Assembly: GCA_943370145.1 (NCBI GenBank)
Contig: CALRPY020000037.1
Location: 1 to 42,061 of the forward strand
Reading direction: 5' to 3'
DNA: 42,061 nucleotides
From: Ga0077536 sp943370145
GTDB taxonomy: Bacteria; Pseudomonadota; Gammaproteobacteria; Ga0077536
Of this stretch, positions 1 to 6,908 are shown in pieces (within the stretch, counting starts at the first letter, position 1; each line of letters begins with the position of its first letter). The position numbers and the translations under genes were made by a program. A model generated the notes under the pieces. It had not been told where the DNA came from and made no database searches. It saw only the letters and a program-made list of their open reading frames with translations.

Positions 1-66
1 CGGCCGCGCGGCCGGGGAGCGTCGGGTATATTGGCAGCCCAGGGCACTTGCGAGAGGCACTCCCAG

Positions 67-441
67 ATGAAATGTCCGAAATGCACCGCCGGCATGGAAA
101 CGGTGGTCTACCAGGGTATCGAGGTTGAACGCTGCAATGCATGTCACGGCCTGTGGTTCGACATGCTCGAACACGAGGACCTGCGGGCGCTGAAAGGCAG
201 CGAGGTGATCGACGACGGGCTGCCCTCAGTCGGCCAGGCCTTCAATGACGAGCAGGCATTGCGCTGCCCGGCCTGCGCGGCGCCAATGATCCGCATGGTC
301 GACGCGCAGCAGTCGCACCTCTGGTTCGAGTCCTGCACGAGCTGCTACGGCGTGTTCTTCGACGCCGGCGAATTCCGCGACTTCAAGGATGTGAACTTCC
401 TCGACCGCTTGCGGGATCTCTTTCGTCGCGAGCGCAAGTGA
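67..441 (+). CDS. zf-TFIIB family zinc-ribbon protein
   Basis: A 124-residue soluble protein with two copies of the zinc-ribbon unit typical of the zf-TFIIB/COG3809 family. Repeat one has CPKC at residues 3-6 and CNACHGLWFD near residue 23. Repeat two has CPAC near residue 67 and CTSCYGVFFDAGEF near residue 95. Each pairs two CxxC knuckles that should bind one zinc ion, followed by an aromatic-acidic tail. The C-terminus is basic (RLRDLFRRERK). The ATG at 67 is preferred over an upstream in-frame TTG at 31 because the family begins immediately with M-x-CPKC. Members of this family are annotated as putative nucleic-acid-binding proteins, but the precise role is unknown. It is followed 57 bp later by a TetR gene on the same strand; nothing else ties the two together. 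Confidence 0.85.
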   Translation: MKCPKCTAGMETVVYQGIEVERCNACHGLWFDMLEHEDLRALKGSEVIDDGLPSVGQAFNDEQALRCPACAAPMIRMVDAQQSHLWFESCTSCYGVFFDAGEFRDFKDVNFLDRLRDLFRRERK

Positions 442-498
442 CCGGAGGGTGAGCCTGCACCCGCGCGGCGGAACGTCGGCGAGCGGCGTCGTTCGACC

Positions 499-1242
499 AT
501 GAGCACCAGGACCAGGCCGGGAACGCCGGCCAGTACCCCCGCTGGTGGCGGGACTGCACCCGTCCGCCGCGTCGGGCGTCCGCGTGCGACCGGCGCCGCG
601 CCCGGCGCGGATCCTGCGGAAGACATCCTCCGCGCGGCGGCGAGCCTGTTTGCGACCCGCGGCTTCGTCGGCACGTCGACGGCGCAGATCGCGGCCGCCG
701 TGGGCCTGCGCCAGTCGGCGATCTTCCACTGGTTTCCCAGCAAGGACGCGATACTCGAGGCGCTGTTCTCGCGCGGCTGGGATCGCTCGCTCGCCTATTT
801 CGCCGAGGTGGATGCGCTGACGCTGCCGGCAGCGGTCAAGCTCTGCATGTGCCTCAGCTACGACGCGGCATTCGTCGCCGGCGCCGAGCCTTATCTCAAG
901 CTGATGATCGTGCCGCCGGAGCTCCACCAGCCGCGGTTCGGCAAGCTGCTTGCCAAGCGGCGACGCCTCGTCGCCAGCCTCGAGCGCTTCATCGCGCGGG
1001 CAATCGAGGAGGGCGACTTCCGGCCGGTCGACCCGTCGCGCGCGGCGAACATGGTGCTGGCCGTCGATGAAGTGGTGCTGGACGCCGCGGCGAGCGGCGA
1101 TGCGCCGACACCGGAGCAGCACGCCGAGCTCGCCGTCGATTTCGTCCTCCACGCGCTCGCGGCCGACCGACGGCGGGTCACCGCCATCCGCGCGAAGCTT
1201 GCGCGCCAGCGCGCCACCCGCATTTCGCCCCCGCCGGCCTGA
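499..1242 (+). CDS. TetR/AcrR family transcriptional regulator
   Basis: A 247-residue regulator. After a low-complexity, Pro/Thr/Arg-rich N-terminal extension of about 35 residues comes the TetR DNA-binding helix-turn-helix: ILRAAASLFATRGFVGTSTA, then IAAAVGLRQSAIFHWFPSKD (roughly residues 38-85). The rest is a helical ligand-binding domain ending in basic residues. Members of this family are usually repressors released by a small ligand. The ligand is not predictable here. The next gene downstream (glutamine synthetase-like) carries a palindrome in its promoter region, so it is a possible target, but 674 bp of repeat DNA separates them and the link is inference. The N-terminal extension could mean that the true start is slightly further in, but no better ribosome site is visible. 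Confidence 0.9.
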   Translation: MSTRTRPGTPASTPAGGGTAPVRRVGRPRATGAAPGADPAEDILRAAASLFATRGFVGTSTAQIAAAVGLRQSAIFHWFPSKDAILEALFSRGWDRSLAYFAEVDALTLPAAVKLCMCLSYDAAFVAGAEPYLKLMIVPPELHQPRFGKLLAKRRRLVASLERFIARAIEEGDFRPVDPSRAANMVLAVDEVVLDAAASGDAPTPEQHAELAVDFVLHALAADRRRVTAIRAKLARQRATRISPPPA

Positions 1243-1304
1243 GCCGGCGCCCGCTCCCGTAGGCGGTCTGCAGAGTCCACGGCCTGCCGGTTCTGACAAT
1301 GGTG

Positions 1305-1343
1305 GAGAAAAGGTGTCAGATTTCAAATCTGACACCTTTTCTC
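1305..1343. repeat. 19-bp perfect inverted repeat, palindrome family copy 1
   Basis: Left arm GAGAAAAGGTGTCAGATTT (1305-1323), single centre base C, and the exact reverse complement at 1325-1343. The same palindrome recurs at 9973, 34582, 37509 and 37572. The short sequence upstream, CGGTCTGCAGAGTCCA at about 1265-1280, is also found upstream of the 34.6-kb copy, so the repeated unit is longer than the palindrome. The A tract and T tract at the stem base would also look like a bidirectional terminator. Confidence 0.95.
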
Positions 1344-1390
1344 TGCTCGACGGGCGCCAGCCAGTCGGCAGCGGGAAAGCACTTTCGCAG

Positions 1391-1705
1391 CAACGGTCAT
1401 GACACGCGCGCAGAACCGGCCATCATGAAAGACGCTCCCTGGCAGGCGCGGGTGCCGGCGTTCGTGTTCTTACGGGCCACCTGGCACCGGGAACACCGAG
1501 GGAGAATGGCGCAGACTGGTGACGCCTGGAAGACATTGCCGCAGCGGAGGCGCATCCATCGATTCGCTGTTGTCCTCCGTGTCCTCCGTGCTCCGTGCTA
1601 AAGATCCGCCTTCTGGTGCCATGGAGGAGACGGAGACGTCGCTTTTTTCGACCGTGGCCCGGGCACCGGCCATGCGATCGACCGCTGGCTCAGCCCCACT
1701 CTGAA
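1391..1705. repeat. Composite intergenic repeat, copy 1 (modules B, D, E)
   Basis: This gap has no gene. Module B (1391-1500) begins AACGGTCATGACACGCG and continues through the GGCAGGCGCGGGTGCCGGCG region; its 17-base start is found exactly, inverted, at 37717-37733. Module D (1519-1605) ends in TCCTCCGTG heptad-like repeats. Module E (1620-1705) contains GTCGCTTTTTTCGACC and a GGCCATGC core. All three recur at 34.6-35.0 kb, where the D-E block is inverted relative to B, and in a weaker form at 10.1-10.4 kb. Short reading frames inside are low-complexity by-products of the repeat. Confidence 0.85.
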
Positions 1706-1811
1706 AACCTCGGTGTCCGCGGTGGCCCATCACGGCGTGGCCGCCGGCACCCGCGTCCGAATGTGATCAGGAGGCAGCCCCCACGGGTCGACCTGACTTC
1801 GTCAGCGCCTA

Positions 1812-1833
1812 ATTTTGATAGAGCAATCAAAAT
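1812..1833. promoter_or_regulatory. Palindromic operator candidate upstream of the GlnT-like gene
   Basis: Perfect 8-bp inverted repeat ATTTTGAT-AGAGCA-ATCAAAAT in an AT-rich island of otherwise GC-rich DNA, 84 bp before the start codon at 1917. A -35-like TTGATA (1815-1820) lies inside the left arm, so a protein bound here would block the promoter. The TetR protein encoded at 499-1242 is one possible binder; this is inference. Confidence 0.55.
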
Positions 1834-1916
1834 AGTGTTAGCATCGAGCCAGACGCTGGAAGCGGCCTGCGGGATCGCCACCAGCGACCCCGCAACCTGA
1901 CAACAGTGGAGTTTCC

Positions 1917-3338
1917 ATGGCTGCCTACAAGACTGCTGCCCCGGAGGGATACAAGGCGGATCGCACCAAGCTGCGCGCGGCGCTGCGCAAGCTCGGCGCG
2001 GCGGGCGTGAAGACCTGCTACGCGGTATTCGTCGACATCAACGGCGTGCCGAAGAGCAAGGCGACGCCGGTCGAGGCGTTCGAGCACCTTTGCGACGGCC
2101 ACGAACTGTATACGGTGGGCGCCAACGAAGGGCTGGGGCTCGCCGGCCCGCAGGAAGACGAGTGCGCGACGCTGCCTGACCTCGACAGCCTCACCGTCTT
2201 CCCCTGGGACAAGAGCCAGGCCTGGCTCAATGCGGACCTCTATTACCACGGCGCACCCTACGCGAACGACCCGCGCGGCATCCTCAAGCGGGTCCTCGCC
2301 CAGGCAGCGGACATGGGCTATCGCTTCAATCTCGGCATCGAGCCCGAGTTCTACATCCTGAAGCGCGACGACGAGGGCCGGCTGGTGCCGATCACGCGGA
2401 CGCGCTTCCAGGGCCCCAACGCATGTTACGACCTCAACCTGTCGACCGAGTCGAATGTCTTCCTCGAGCCGCTCGCCGCGTGCATGAAGGAGCTCGGCTG
2501 GGGACTGTATTCCTTCGACCAGGAGTGCGGCAGGGGCCAGCACGAATTCGACTTCGGTTACACCGACGCCCTGACGATGTCGGATCGCTTCATTTTCCTG
2601 CGCTTCATGATCCGCAAGATCGCGCATTCAATCGGCGCGGAAGTCACCTACATGCCGAAGCCCTTCGCCGACGACTTCCGCAACGGCGCGCACTTCAACA
2701 TGTCGCTTGCCGATCTCAAGACCGGCCGCAACCTGTTCCAGATCGCCGCCGCCGGCAAGAAGGCCGAACAGTACGCCAAACGCTACGGGCCGCCGCTGTC
2801 TGATCTCGGCTACCACTTCATCGCCGGCGTGCTGAAGCATGCACCGGCGATCTGCGCGGTGGCCTGCCCGACCTACAATTCCTACCAGGGGCTCATTTCG
2901 CGCGGTGCCCTGGCCGATTTCTCGTGGGCCCCGATCCTCGTCGCCTGGGGCGACAACAACCGCTCGGCCATGCTGCGCGCACCGATGAACCGTCAGTGCG
3001 TCGAGAATCGCGTGGTCGACATGTCCTGCAACCCGTATCTCGTCGCCGCGCTGACCCTGGCCGCCGGGCTCGAAGGCATTCGCGAGAAGGCGGAGCCGGG
3101 GGATCCGATCAACCAGGACATCTACGGGATCCCGCGCCGGGAGTACAAGGCCCGTGGCATCCGCACGCTGCCGCCGACGCTGCTGCATGCGCTGGAAGCC
3201 TTCGATGCCGATCCGCTGGTCGAGCAGACCTTCGGCAGCTTCCGTGACATCTACTATCACCACAAGATGCGGGTGTGGGAGCGGGACTTCTTCGAAGTGT
3301 CCAATGAGCACCGCGAGCGCATGCTGACGGTGATCTGA
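1917..3338 (+). CDS. Glutamine synthetase family protein, GlnT-like
   Basis: A 473-residue ATP-dependent amide ligase of the glutamine synthetase superfamily. The beta-grasp N-domain spans roughly residues 20-115 and the catalytic domain the rest. Visible signatures are GIEPEFYIL near residue 141 (metal-binding glutamates), FDQECGRGQHEFDF near 201, NGAHFNMSL near 260 and NNRSAMLRAPMNRQCVENR near 345, followed by NPYLVAALTLAAGLEGI. Canonical enzymes carry HxHxSL where this protein has HFNMSL, and the usual RxPD element near the end is altered (VVDMSCNPYL). These differences fit the GlnT / gamma-glutamylmethylamide synthetase-like branch rather than housekeeping GlnA. The amine substrate (ammonia, methylamine or a polyamine) cannot be assigned. 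The start follows a short GGAG-like site (AGTGGAGTTTCC-ATG). The gene stands alone, with a palindrome in its promoter. Confidence 0.85.
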   Translation: MAAYKTAAPEGYKADRTKLRAALRKLGAAGVKTCYAVFVDINGVPKSKATPVEAFEHLCDGHELYTVGANEGLGLAGPQEDECATLPDLDSLTVFPWDKSQAWLNADLYYHGAPYANDPRGILKRVLAQAADMGYRFNLGIEPEFYILKRDDEGRLVPITRTRFQGPNACYDLNLSTESNVFLEPLAACMKELGWGLYSFDQECGRGQHEFDFGYTDALTMSDRFIFLRFMIRKIAHSIGAEVTYMPKPFADDFRNGAHFNMSLADLKTGRNLFQIAAAGKKAEQYAKRYGPPLSDLGYHFIAGVLKHAPAICAVACPTYNSYQGLISRGALADFSWAPILVAWGDNNRSAMLRAPMNRQCVENRVVDMSCNPYLVAALTLAAGLEGIREKAEPGDPINQDIYGIPRREYKARGIRTLPPTLLHALEAFDADPLVEQTFGSFRDIYYHHKMRVWERDFFEVSNEHRERMLTVI

Positions 3339-3404
3339 AGCTCGGCTACCGCCATGGGCCCGCAGGGATGCGGCGGGCGCCGACCCCGCGCAGACCCTGT
3401 GGGA

Positions 3405-3656
3405 TCAGGGCGATGCCGGTTCCGCGGCCGGCTGGCGATAATCGGGATCGAGGGCCGGCGGTGCGGTGTCGGTGCTGAATTGCGATTCGTCGATCTCGGC
3501 ATCCGCGGCGGGCGCCGAGATTTCAGGCAGCGGGCGGTTCAGCGCGCTGGCGTCTTCGTCGCCGTTGCCGTCCGCCGCGCCGGCGACGAGGCTGGCGCTG
3601 GCGCACAGTGCGAAAAGACCTGCGCGTAGCAGGTTTGGTCGAAGCAACATGGGCAT
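3405..3656 (-). CDS. Small secreted protein of unknown function
   Basis: An 83-residue reading frame with a classic signal peptide: basic start (MPMLLRPNLLR), hydrophobic core AGLFALCASASLVA, and an AxA-type cleavage site near residue 27. The mature part is acidic and proline-rich (DGNGDEDASALNRPLPEIS, then PDYRQPAAEP) with no recognised domain. A strong GGGAGG ribosome site lies just upstream; ATG codons at 3656 and 3650 are both possible. It follows the crotonase-fold gene by 49 bp on the same strand and might be read through from that operon. No function can be given; periplasmic location is inferred. Confidence 0.6.
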   Translation of the reverse strand: MPMLLRPNLLRAGLFALCASASLVAGAADGNGDEDASALNRPLPEISAPAADAEIDESQFSTDTAPPALDPDYRQPAAEPASP

Positions 3657-3705
3657 GGCGCCTCCCGGGCGTCGGCTGAACGTGTCGATTGCGGCTGGCG
3701 GCGGC

Positions 3706-4416
3706 TCAGGCGCGCGGCGCGCGCCCGGCCTGCAGCCTGGCCCGGTAATCCGCGATCCGGTTTTTCAGGCCGGGCGCGGCCGCCGAGCGTACCAGTGCGG
3801 CGAGGTCCGCGTCGCTCAGATCGGCGCGCGTCGCGCAACGGATGGCGCGCGCGGTCGCGTCGTCCACCCGTAGCGGCGGCAGCGTCGGCGCCTCGGCCAC
3901 CACGCTCGCAAGACCGGCGTGGACTGCGGCTGTCGCATCCCATTCCCCACCTTCCAGCACGATGCGTCGCGCGGCGTCCACGCCGACGCGTTCGGCCAGG
4001 CGCCGCGTGCCGAGCACGATGCCGAACTGGGCGCCGGGAAAACGGAACGTGGTGCCGGGCAGCGCGATGCGCTGCTCGCAGGTCGCAAAGAGATCCGCGC
4101 CAGCGCCCCAGCAGCGGCCGTGGGCCACGGCAACCGTGCGCCACGGCGCATGCCACAGCGTGGCCAGCAGCGTCTCGATGCGGACGAGCCGCTGCAGCAG
4201 GTCGCCATCCGAGACGTCCTCGAGATCGGACAGGTCGAGGCCGGTGCAGAAGTTCGGGCCGTTCGCGCGCAGGATGACGGTGTGGACTTCCGCGGCAGCC
4301 GCCTCGGCGAGGGTCGCCAGCAAGGCCTCGACGAGCGCCGGGTCCAGGGCATTGCCGCGCTCCGGGCGATCGAGCCGGAGCGTGAGCAGTCCGTGCGCGA
4401 GTTCGCGGATCAGCAT
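3706..4416 (-). CDS. Enoyl-CoA hydratase/isomerase (crotonase) fold protein, catalytic Glu pair missing
   Basis: A 236-residue crotonase-fold protein and the last of three tightly packed genes. The first oxyanion-hole strand region is ILRANGPNFCTGLDLSDL (about residues 50-68) and the second is VAVAHGRCWGAGADLFATC (about residues 96-114). Where true hydratases have PE (Glu144 of the rat enzyme) this protein has FPGAQFGI, and the second catalytic glutamate (Glu164) aligns with arginine in VDAARRIVL. It therefore is probably not a standard hydratase; it may bind a CoA ester and act as a hydrolase, desulfinase-like or isomerase-like protein, or be non-catalytic. The start at 4416 overlaps the end of the dioxygenase gene by 7 bp; a longer upstream start would lie entirely inside that gene. 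Its operon partners suggest a CoA-ester substrate derived from a thiol. Confidence 0.8.
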   Translation of the reverse strand: MLIRELAHGLLTLRLDRPERGNALDPALVEALLATLAEAAAAEVHTVILRANGPNFCTGLDLSDLEDVSDGDLLQRLVRIETLLATLWHAPWRTVAVAHGRCWGAGADLFATCEQRIALPGTTFRFPGAQFGIVLGTRRLAERVGVDAARRIVLEGGEWDATAAVHAGLASVVAEAPTLPPLRVDDATARAIRCATRADLSDADLAALVRSAAAPGLKNRIADYRARLQAGRAPRA

Positions 4417-5030
4417 GCGTGCGTTCGCGTGCGCACGGCGGCTGCGCGGTCCCACAGGTTGGGCACGACGGCGCTGTCATAGCCGGAAACGAACTCGTGG
4501 ATGCTTCCCGTGTCGTCGAGCCGGTGGCGGCGCACCGCGCCGATATTCGCGCCGTAGACGTGGATGCTGATCGCCGTGCGATCCTCGAGCGCGTTGCTGA
4601 CCCGGTGCCAGTCACCGATCGTCGGCGACACGGCGTCGATGTCACCGGGCCTCATCACGTGGCTCGCGCCGCTGGCGACGGGCCGGCCGTCGACCAGCAC
4701 GTATTCGTCGCAGCGCTCCGCGCCGCGCAACTGGCCGACGAGCCCCCACACGGTATGGTCGTGGACCGGCGTTCGGTGACCCGGCTGCCAGACGAAACTG
4801 ACGACCGAGAAACGCTCCAGCGGATCGCAGTGCAGGAGGTACTGCATATAGCGGGCGGGGTTGGGAACGGCAAAGGCATCGGGGAGCCAGGTGTCGTCCG
4901 CAATCAGCGCGGCGAGGTGGCGGCGGCCCTCCGCGAGCAGCGTGGCCTCGTCACGCGTGGACTCGACCAGCGCCGTCATCGCGCACACGAAACCGCGCAG
5001 CGGCACGATGGTGTCGGGTGCTGCATTCAT
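4410..5030 (-). CDS. Cupin thiol dioxygenase (cysteine / 3-mercaptopropionate dioxygenase family)
   Basis: A 206-residue member of the cysteine dioxygenase superfamily, non-haem iron enzymes that oxidise a thiol to a sulfinate with O2. The 3-His iron site is visible: HDH in TPVHDHTVWGLVG (about residues 91-103) and the third His in IGDWHRVSN. The Ser-His-Tyr relay typical of the family is present as SIHVYG. There is no cysteine at the position that crosslinks to tyrosine in mammalian CDO, as is usual for bacterial 3-mercaptopropionate or mercaptosuccinate dioxygenases. Its ATG directly follows the TGA of the CoA-transferase gene (TGAATG), so translation is coupled. A thiol dioxygenase next to a family III CoA-transferase matches the known 3-mercaptopropionate route (thiol to 3-sulfinopropionate to its CoA ester). 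The exact thiol substrate is inference. Confidence 0.82.
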   Translation of the reverse strand: MNAAPDTIVPLRGFVCAMTALVESTRDEATLLAEGRRHLAALIADDTWLPDAFAVPNPARYMQYLLHCDPLERFSVVSFVWQPGHRTPVHDHTVWGLVGQLRGAERCDEYVLVDGRPVASGASHVMRPGDIDAVSPTIGDWHRVSNALEDRTAISIHVYGANIGAVRRHRLDDTGSIHEFVSGYDSAVVPNLWDRAAAVRTRTHAC

Positions 5031-6188
5031 TCAGGTGTTCTCCTGCGATGCGAACGCCGCGTTATGTTCTCCGAGCGCCGGGACCCGCGTGTCGACCGCG
5101 AGCGCCGCGCCGTCGAGCCGCACCGCGCAACCGACCGTCTGCGTGGCGTGCCCACCGGGCAGGACCTGCTCGCGCACGAGGCCAAGGTGCGCCGCCTGCG
5201 GGTCGGCGAGGGCCTCGCCGTAGCCGTTGATGGGCGCGCAGGGCACGCCGGCGGCGGCGAAGGCGTGCAGCCAGTGCGCGAGCGGGCGACCAGCGAAGTG
5301 CGGGTCCAGCAGCGCTTTCAGTTCGCCCTGGTGTGCCGCGCGCAGCGTCGGCGACGTGAAGCGTTCGTCGGCGAGGAGTTCCTCCACGCCCACCGTCGCG
5401 CAGACCGCCTGCCACAGCTTGTTGTTGCCGGCGGCGATGGCGAACCACCCGTCCGCCGCCTGGTAGGCCTGGTAAGGCGCGTTGCGCGGGTGTGCGGACC
5501 CCAGCTTGCGCGGGTTGCGGCCGGTGCCGAAGTACTCGCTGGTCTGCAGCGCCGAGATCGCGAGCGTCGCCCCGAACATCGGCACGTCGATGTGCCCCCC
5601 GGCGCCGCCGGCGCGCACGCGGTTCAGCAGCGCCGCTATCGAAAACGCCGCATAGAGGCCCGACGAGAAATCGGACACCGGCACGCCGGCCTTGACCGGT
5701 TCGCCCGCCGGTTCGCCAGTCACGCTCATCACGCCGGCCGCAGCCTGGATGGTCAGGTCGAAACCGCCTTCGCCGCCGCGCGGTCCATCCTGTCCGTAGG
5801 CCGAGATCGAGCAGTACACGAGCGAGGGCTTGCGCGGGCCGAACCAGTCCCAGCCGAGGCCCAGGCGCTGCATCGCGCCCGGCCGGTTGTTCTCCACGAG
5901 CACATCCGCGTCCAGCACCAGCGCGCGCGCGCGGGCGAGGTCGGCCGGGTCCTTGAGATTCAGCACGAGCGAGCGCTTGCCGCGATTGACGCTCGCGAAG
6001 TTCTCGCTGAAACCGCCGTTCAGCGGCGGCCACTGGCGCATCGAGTCGCCCTCGGGCGGTTCGATCTTGATCACGTCGGCGCCGAAGTCCGCGAGCAGCA
6101 TCCCGCAGAAGGGGCCCGAGGCGACCTGGCAGAATTCGATGACGCGGGTGCCGGCGAGCGGCAGGGGTTTGCTGGATGTCTGGTCCAT
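5031..6188 (-). CDS. CaiB/BaiF family III CoA-transferase
   Basis: A 385-residue family III CoA-transferase, which moves CoA between an acyl-CoA donor and a carboxylate. The N-terminal motif LPLAGTRVIEFCQVASGP, the FGADVIKIEPPEGD loop and NRGKRSLVLNLK are all family hallmarks. The catalytic aspartate lies in GGFDLTIQAAAGVMSVTGEP (Asp near residue 144). Full length for the family. It is the first gene of a three-gene leftward operon with the thiol dioxygenase (zero spacing) and the crotonase-fold protein. In Variovorax and Advenella a family III CoA-transferase (Act) activates 3-sulfinopropionate, so a sulfinate acid is a reasonable substrate here; a generic dicarboxylate is the alternative. 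The desulfinase (Acd) of that pathway is not seen nearby. Confidence 0.9.
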   Translation of the reverse strand: MDQTSSKPLPLAGTRVIEFCQVASGPFCGMLLADFGADVIKIEPPEGDSMRQWPPLNGGFSENFASVNRGKRSLVLNLKDPADLARARALVLDADVLVENNRPGAMQRLGLGWDWFGPRKPSLVYCSISAYGQDGPRGGEGGFDLTIQAAAGVMSVTGEPAGEPVKAGVPVSDFSSGLYAAFSIAALLNRVRAGGAGGHIDVPMFGATLAISALQTSEYFGTGRNPRKLGSAHPRNAPYQAYQAADGWFAIAAGNNKLWQAVCATVGVEELLADERFTSPTLRAAHQGELKALLDPHFAGRPLAHWLHAFAAAGVPCAPINGYGEALADPQAAHLGLVREQVLPGGHATQTVGCAVRLDGAALAVDTRVPALGEHNAAFASQENT

Positions 6189-6376
6189 GACTGCAATGTA
6201 CTAAAGAACCGCTGTCCACTTGTACCCCGGCGCGGCAAAACGCCTGTGGGTCCGGGCGCGGGCAAGGCACCCCGGCCGCCATTGCCGGGCCATTCCGAAC
6301 AGCGGCGCCGGCTGCCCGGGATGCCATCCTGTACGGGACGGCCCGCGCGGAAAGTGCAGCAAGCCGGGGCGCCGCA

Positions 6377-6382
6377 TAGAAT
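6377..6382 (+). promoter_or_regulatory. -10 element TAGAAT placing the crcB start as leaderless
   Basis: TAGAAT ends 6 bp before the crcB ATG, which would put the transcription start at or next to the start codon. There is no Shine-Dalgarno sequence in the space between. A similarly spaced TAATCT is found before the peptidase gene at 11063. Supported only by sequence likeness. Confidence 0.4.
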
Positions 6383-6388
6383 GCCCGC

Positions 6389-6772
6389 ATGCCGATCTCC
6401 CTCATTGCCATCTCGCTAGGCGCCGCGCTCGGTGCGCTCGCACGCTGGCTGCTGGGCAATGCGCTGAACCTCCTGTTCCCGACCATTCCGCCCGGCACGC
6501 TGCTCGCGAACCTTGTCGGTGGCTACCTGATCGGCATTGCCATCGTCATGTTCGCGCATCATCCGGGCATCACGCACGAGTGGCGACTGTTCATCGTCAC
6601 CGGCTTCCTCGGCGGGCTGACCACCTTCTCGACGTTCTCGGCCGAGGTCACGGGCTTGCTCCAGAACGGCAGGCTGTGGTGGGCCGGCGCGGCGATCGCC
6701 GCGCACGTGTGCGGATCGCTCGCGATGACCCTGCTCGGTTGCGCGACGGCGAATTTATTCACGCGCGGCTGA
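6389..6772 (+). CDS. crcB: Fluoride efflux channel CrcB/Fluc
   Basis: A 127-residue inner-membrane protein with four hydrophobic helices. Family signatures are GAALGALARWLLG at residues 10-22, PPGTLLANLVGGYLIG near 35, and GFLGGLTTFSTFSAEV near 72, which contains the Phe/Thr/Ser residues lining the fluoride pore. Fluc channels work as antiparallel dimers that let fluoride leave the cytoplasm. Length is normal. No fluoride riboswitch could be recognised in the 200 bp upstream. It is expressed divergently from the CoA-transferase operon and sits before an unrelated acyl-CoA synthetase gene. Confidence 0.95.
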   Translation: MPISLIAISLGAALGALARWLLGNALNLLFPTIPPGTLLANLVGGYLIGIAIVMFAHHPGITHEWRLFIVTGFLGGLTTFSTFSAEVTGLLQNGRLWWAGAAIAAHVCGSLAMTLLGCATANLFTRG

Positions 6773-6810
6773 ACGCCGGGCTTGCCACCCCATGAATGGG
6801 GGAAGTCCGG

Positions 6811-6841
6811 CCCGCCGCGGCGCCGCCCTTGCCGCGGCGGG
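6811..6841. other. Strong intergenic hairpin
   Basis: Perfect 11-bp stem CCCGCCGCGGC (6811-6821) / GCCGCGGCGGG (6831-6841) with a 9-base loop, between crcB and the acyl-CoA synthetase gene. No T tract follows on either strand, so it is not a standard intrinsic terminator; it could protect an mRNA end. Confidence 0.5.
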
Positions 6842-6908
6842 TAGACAGCCCGTCGACCCCTCTGCATAGTTCGACGACAGCCCATCCACGGCGAACACGT
6901 CACCAGCC

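Noticed and set aside
1305..1343. The palindromes as ordinary intrinsic terminators
   Set aside because: The stem base has A and T tracts, but the loop is 1-3 bases and one copy lies between two divergent gene starts; the shared flanks point to a repeat family.
6189..6388. Possible fluoride riboswitch upstream of crcB
   Set aside because: The conserved fluoride riboswitch core was not found, and the -10 box beside the ATG suggests no leader RNA.
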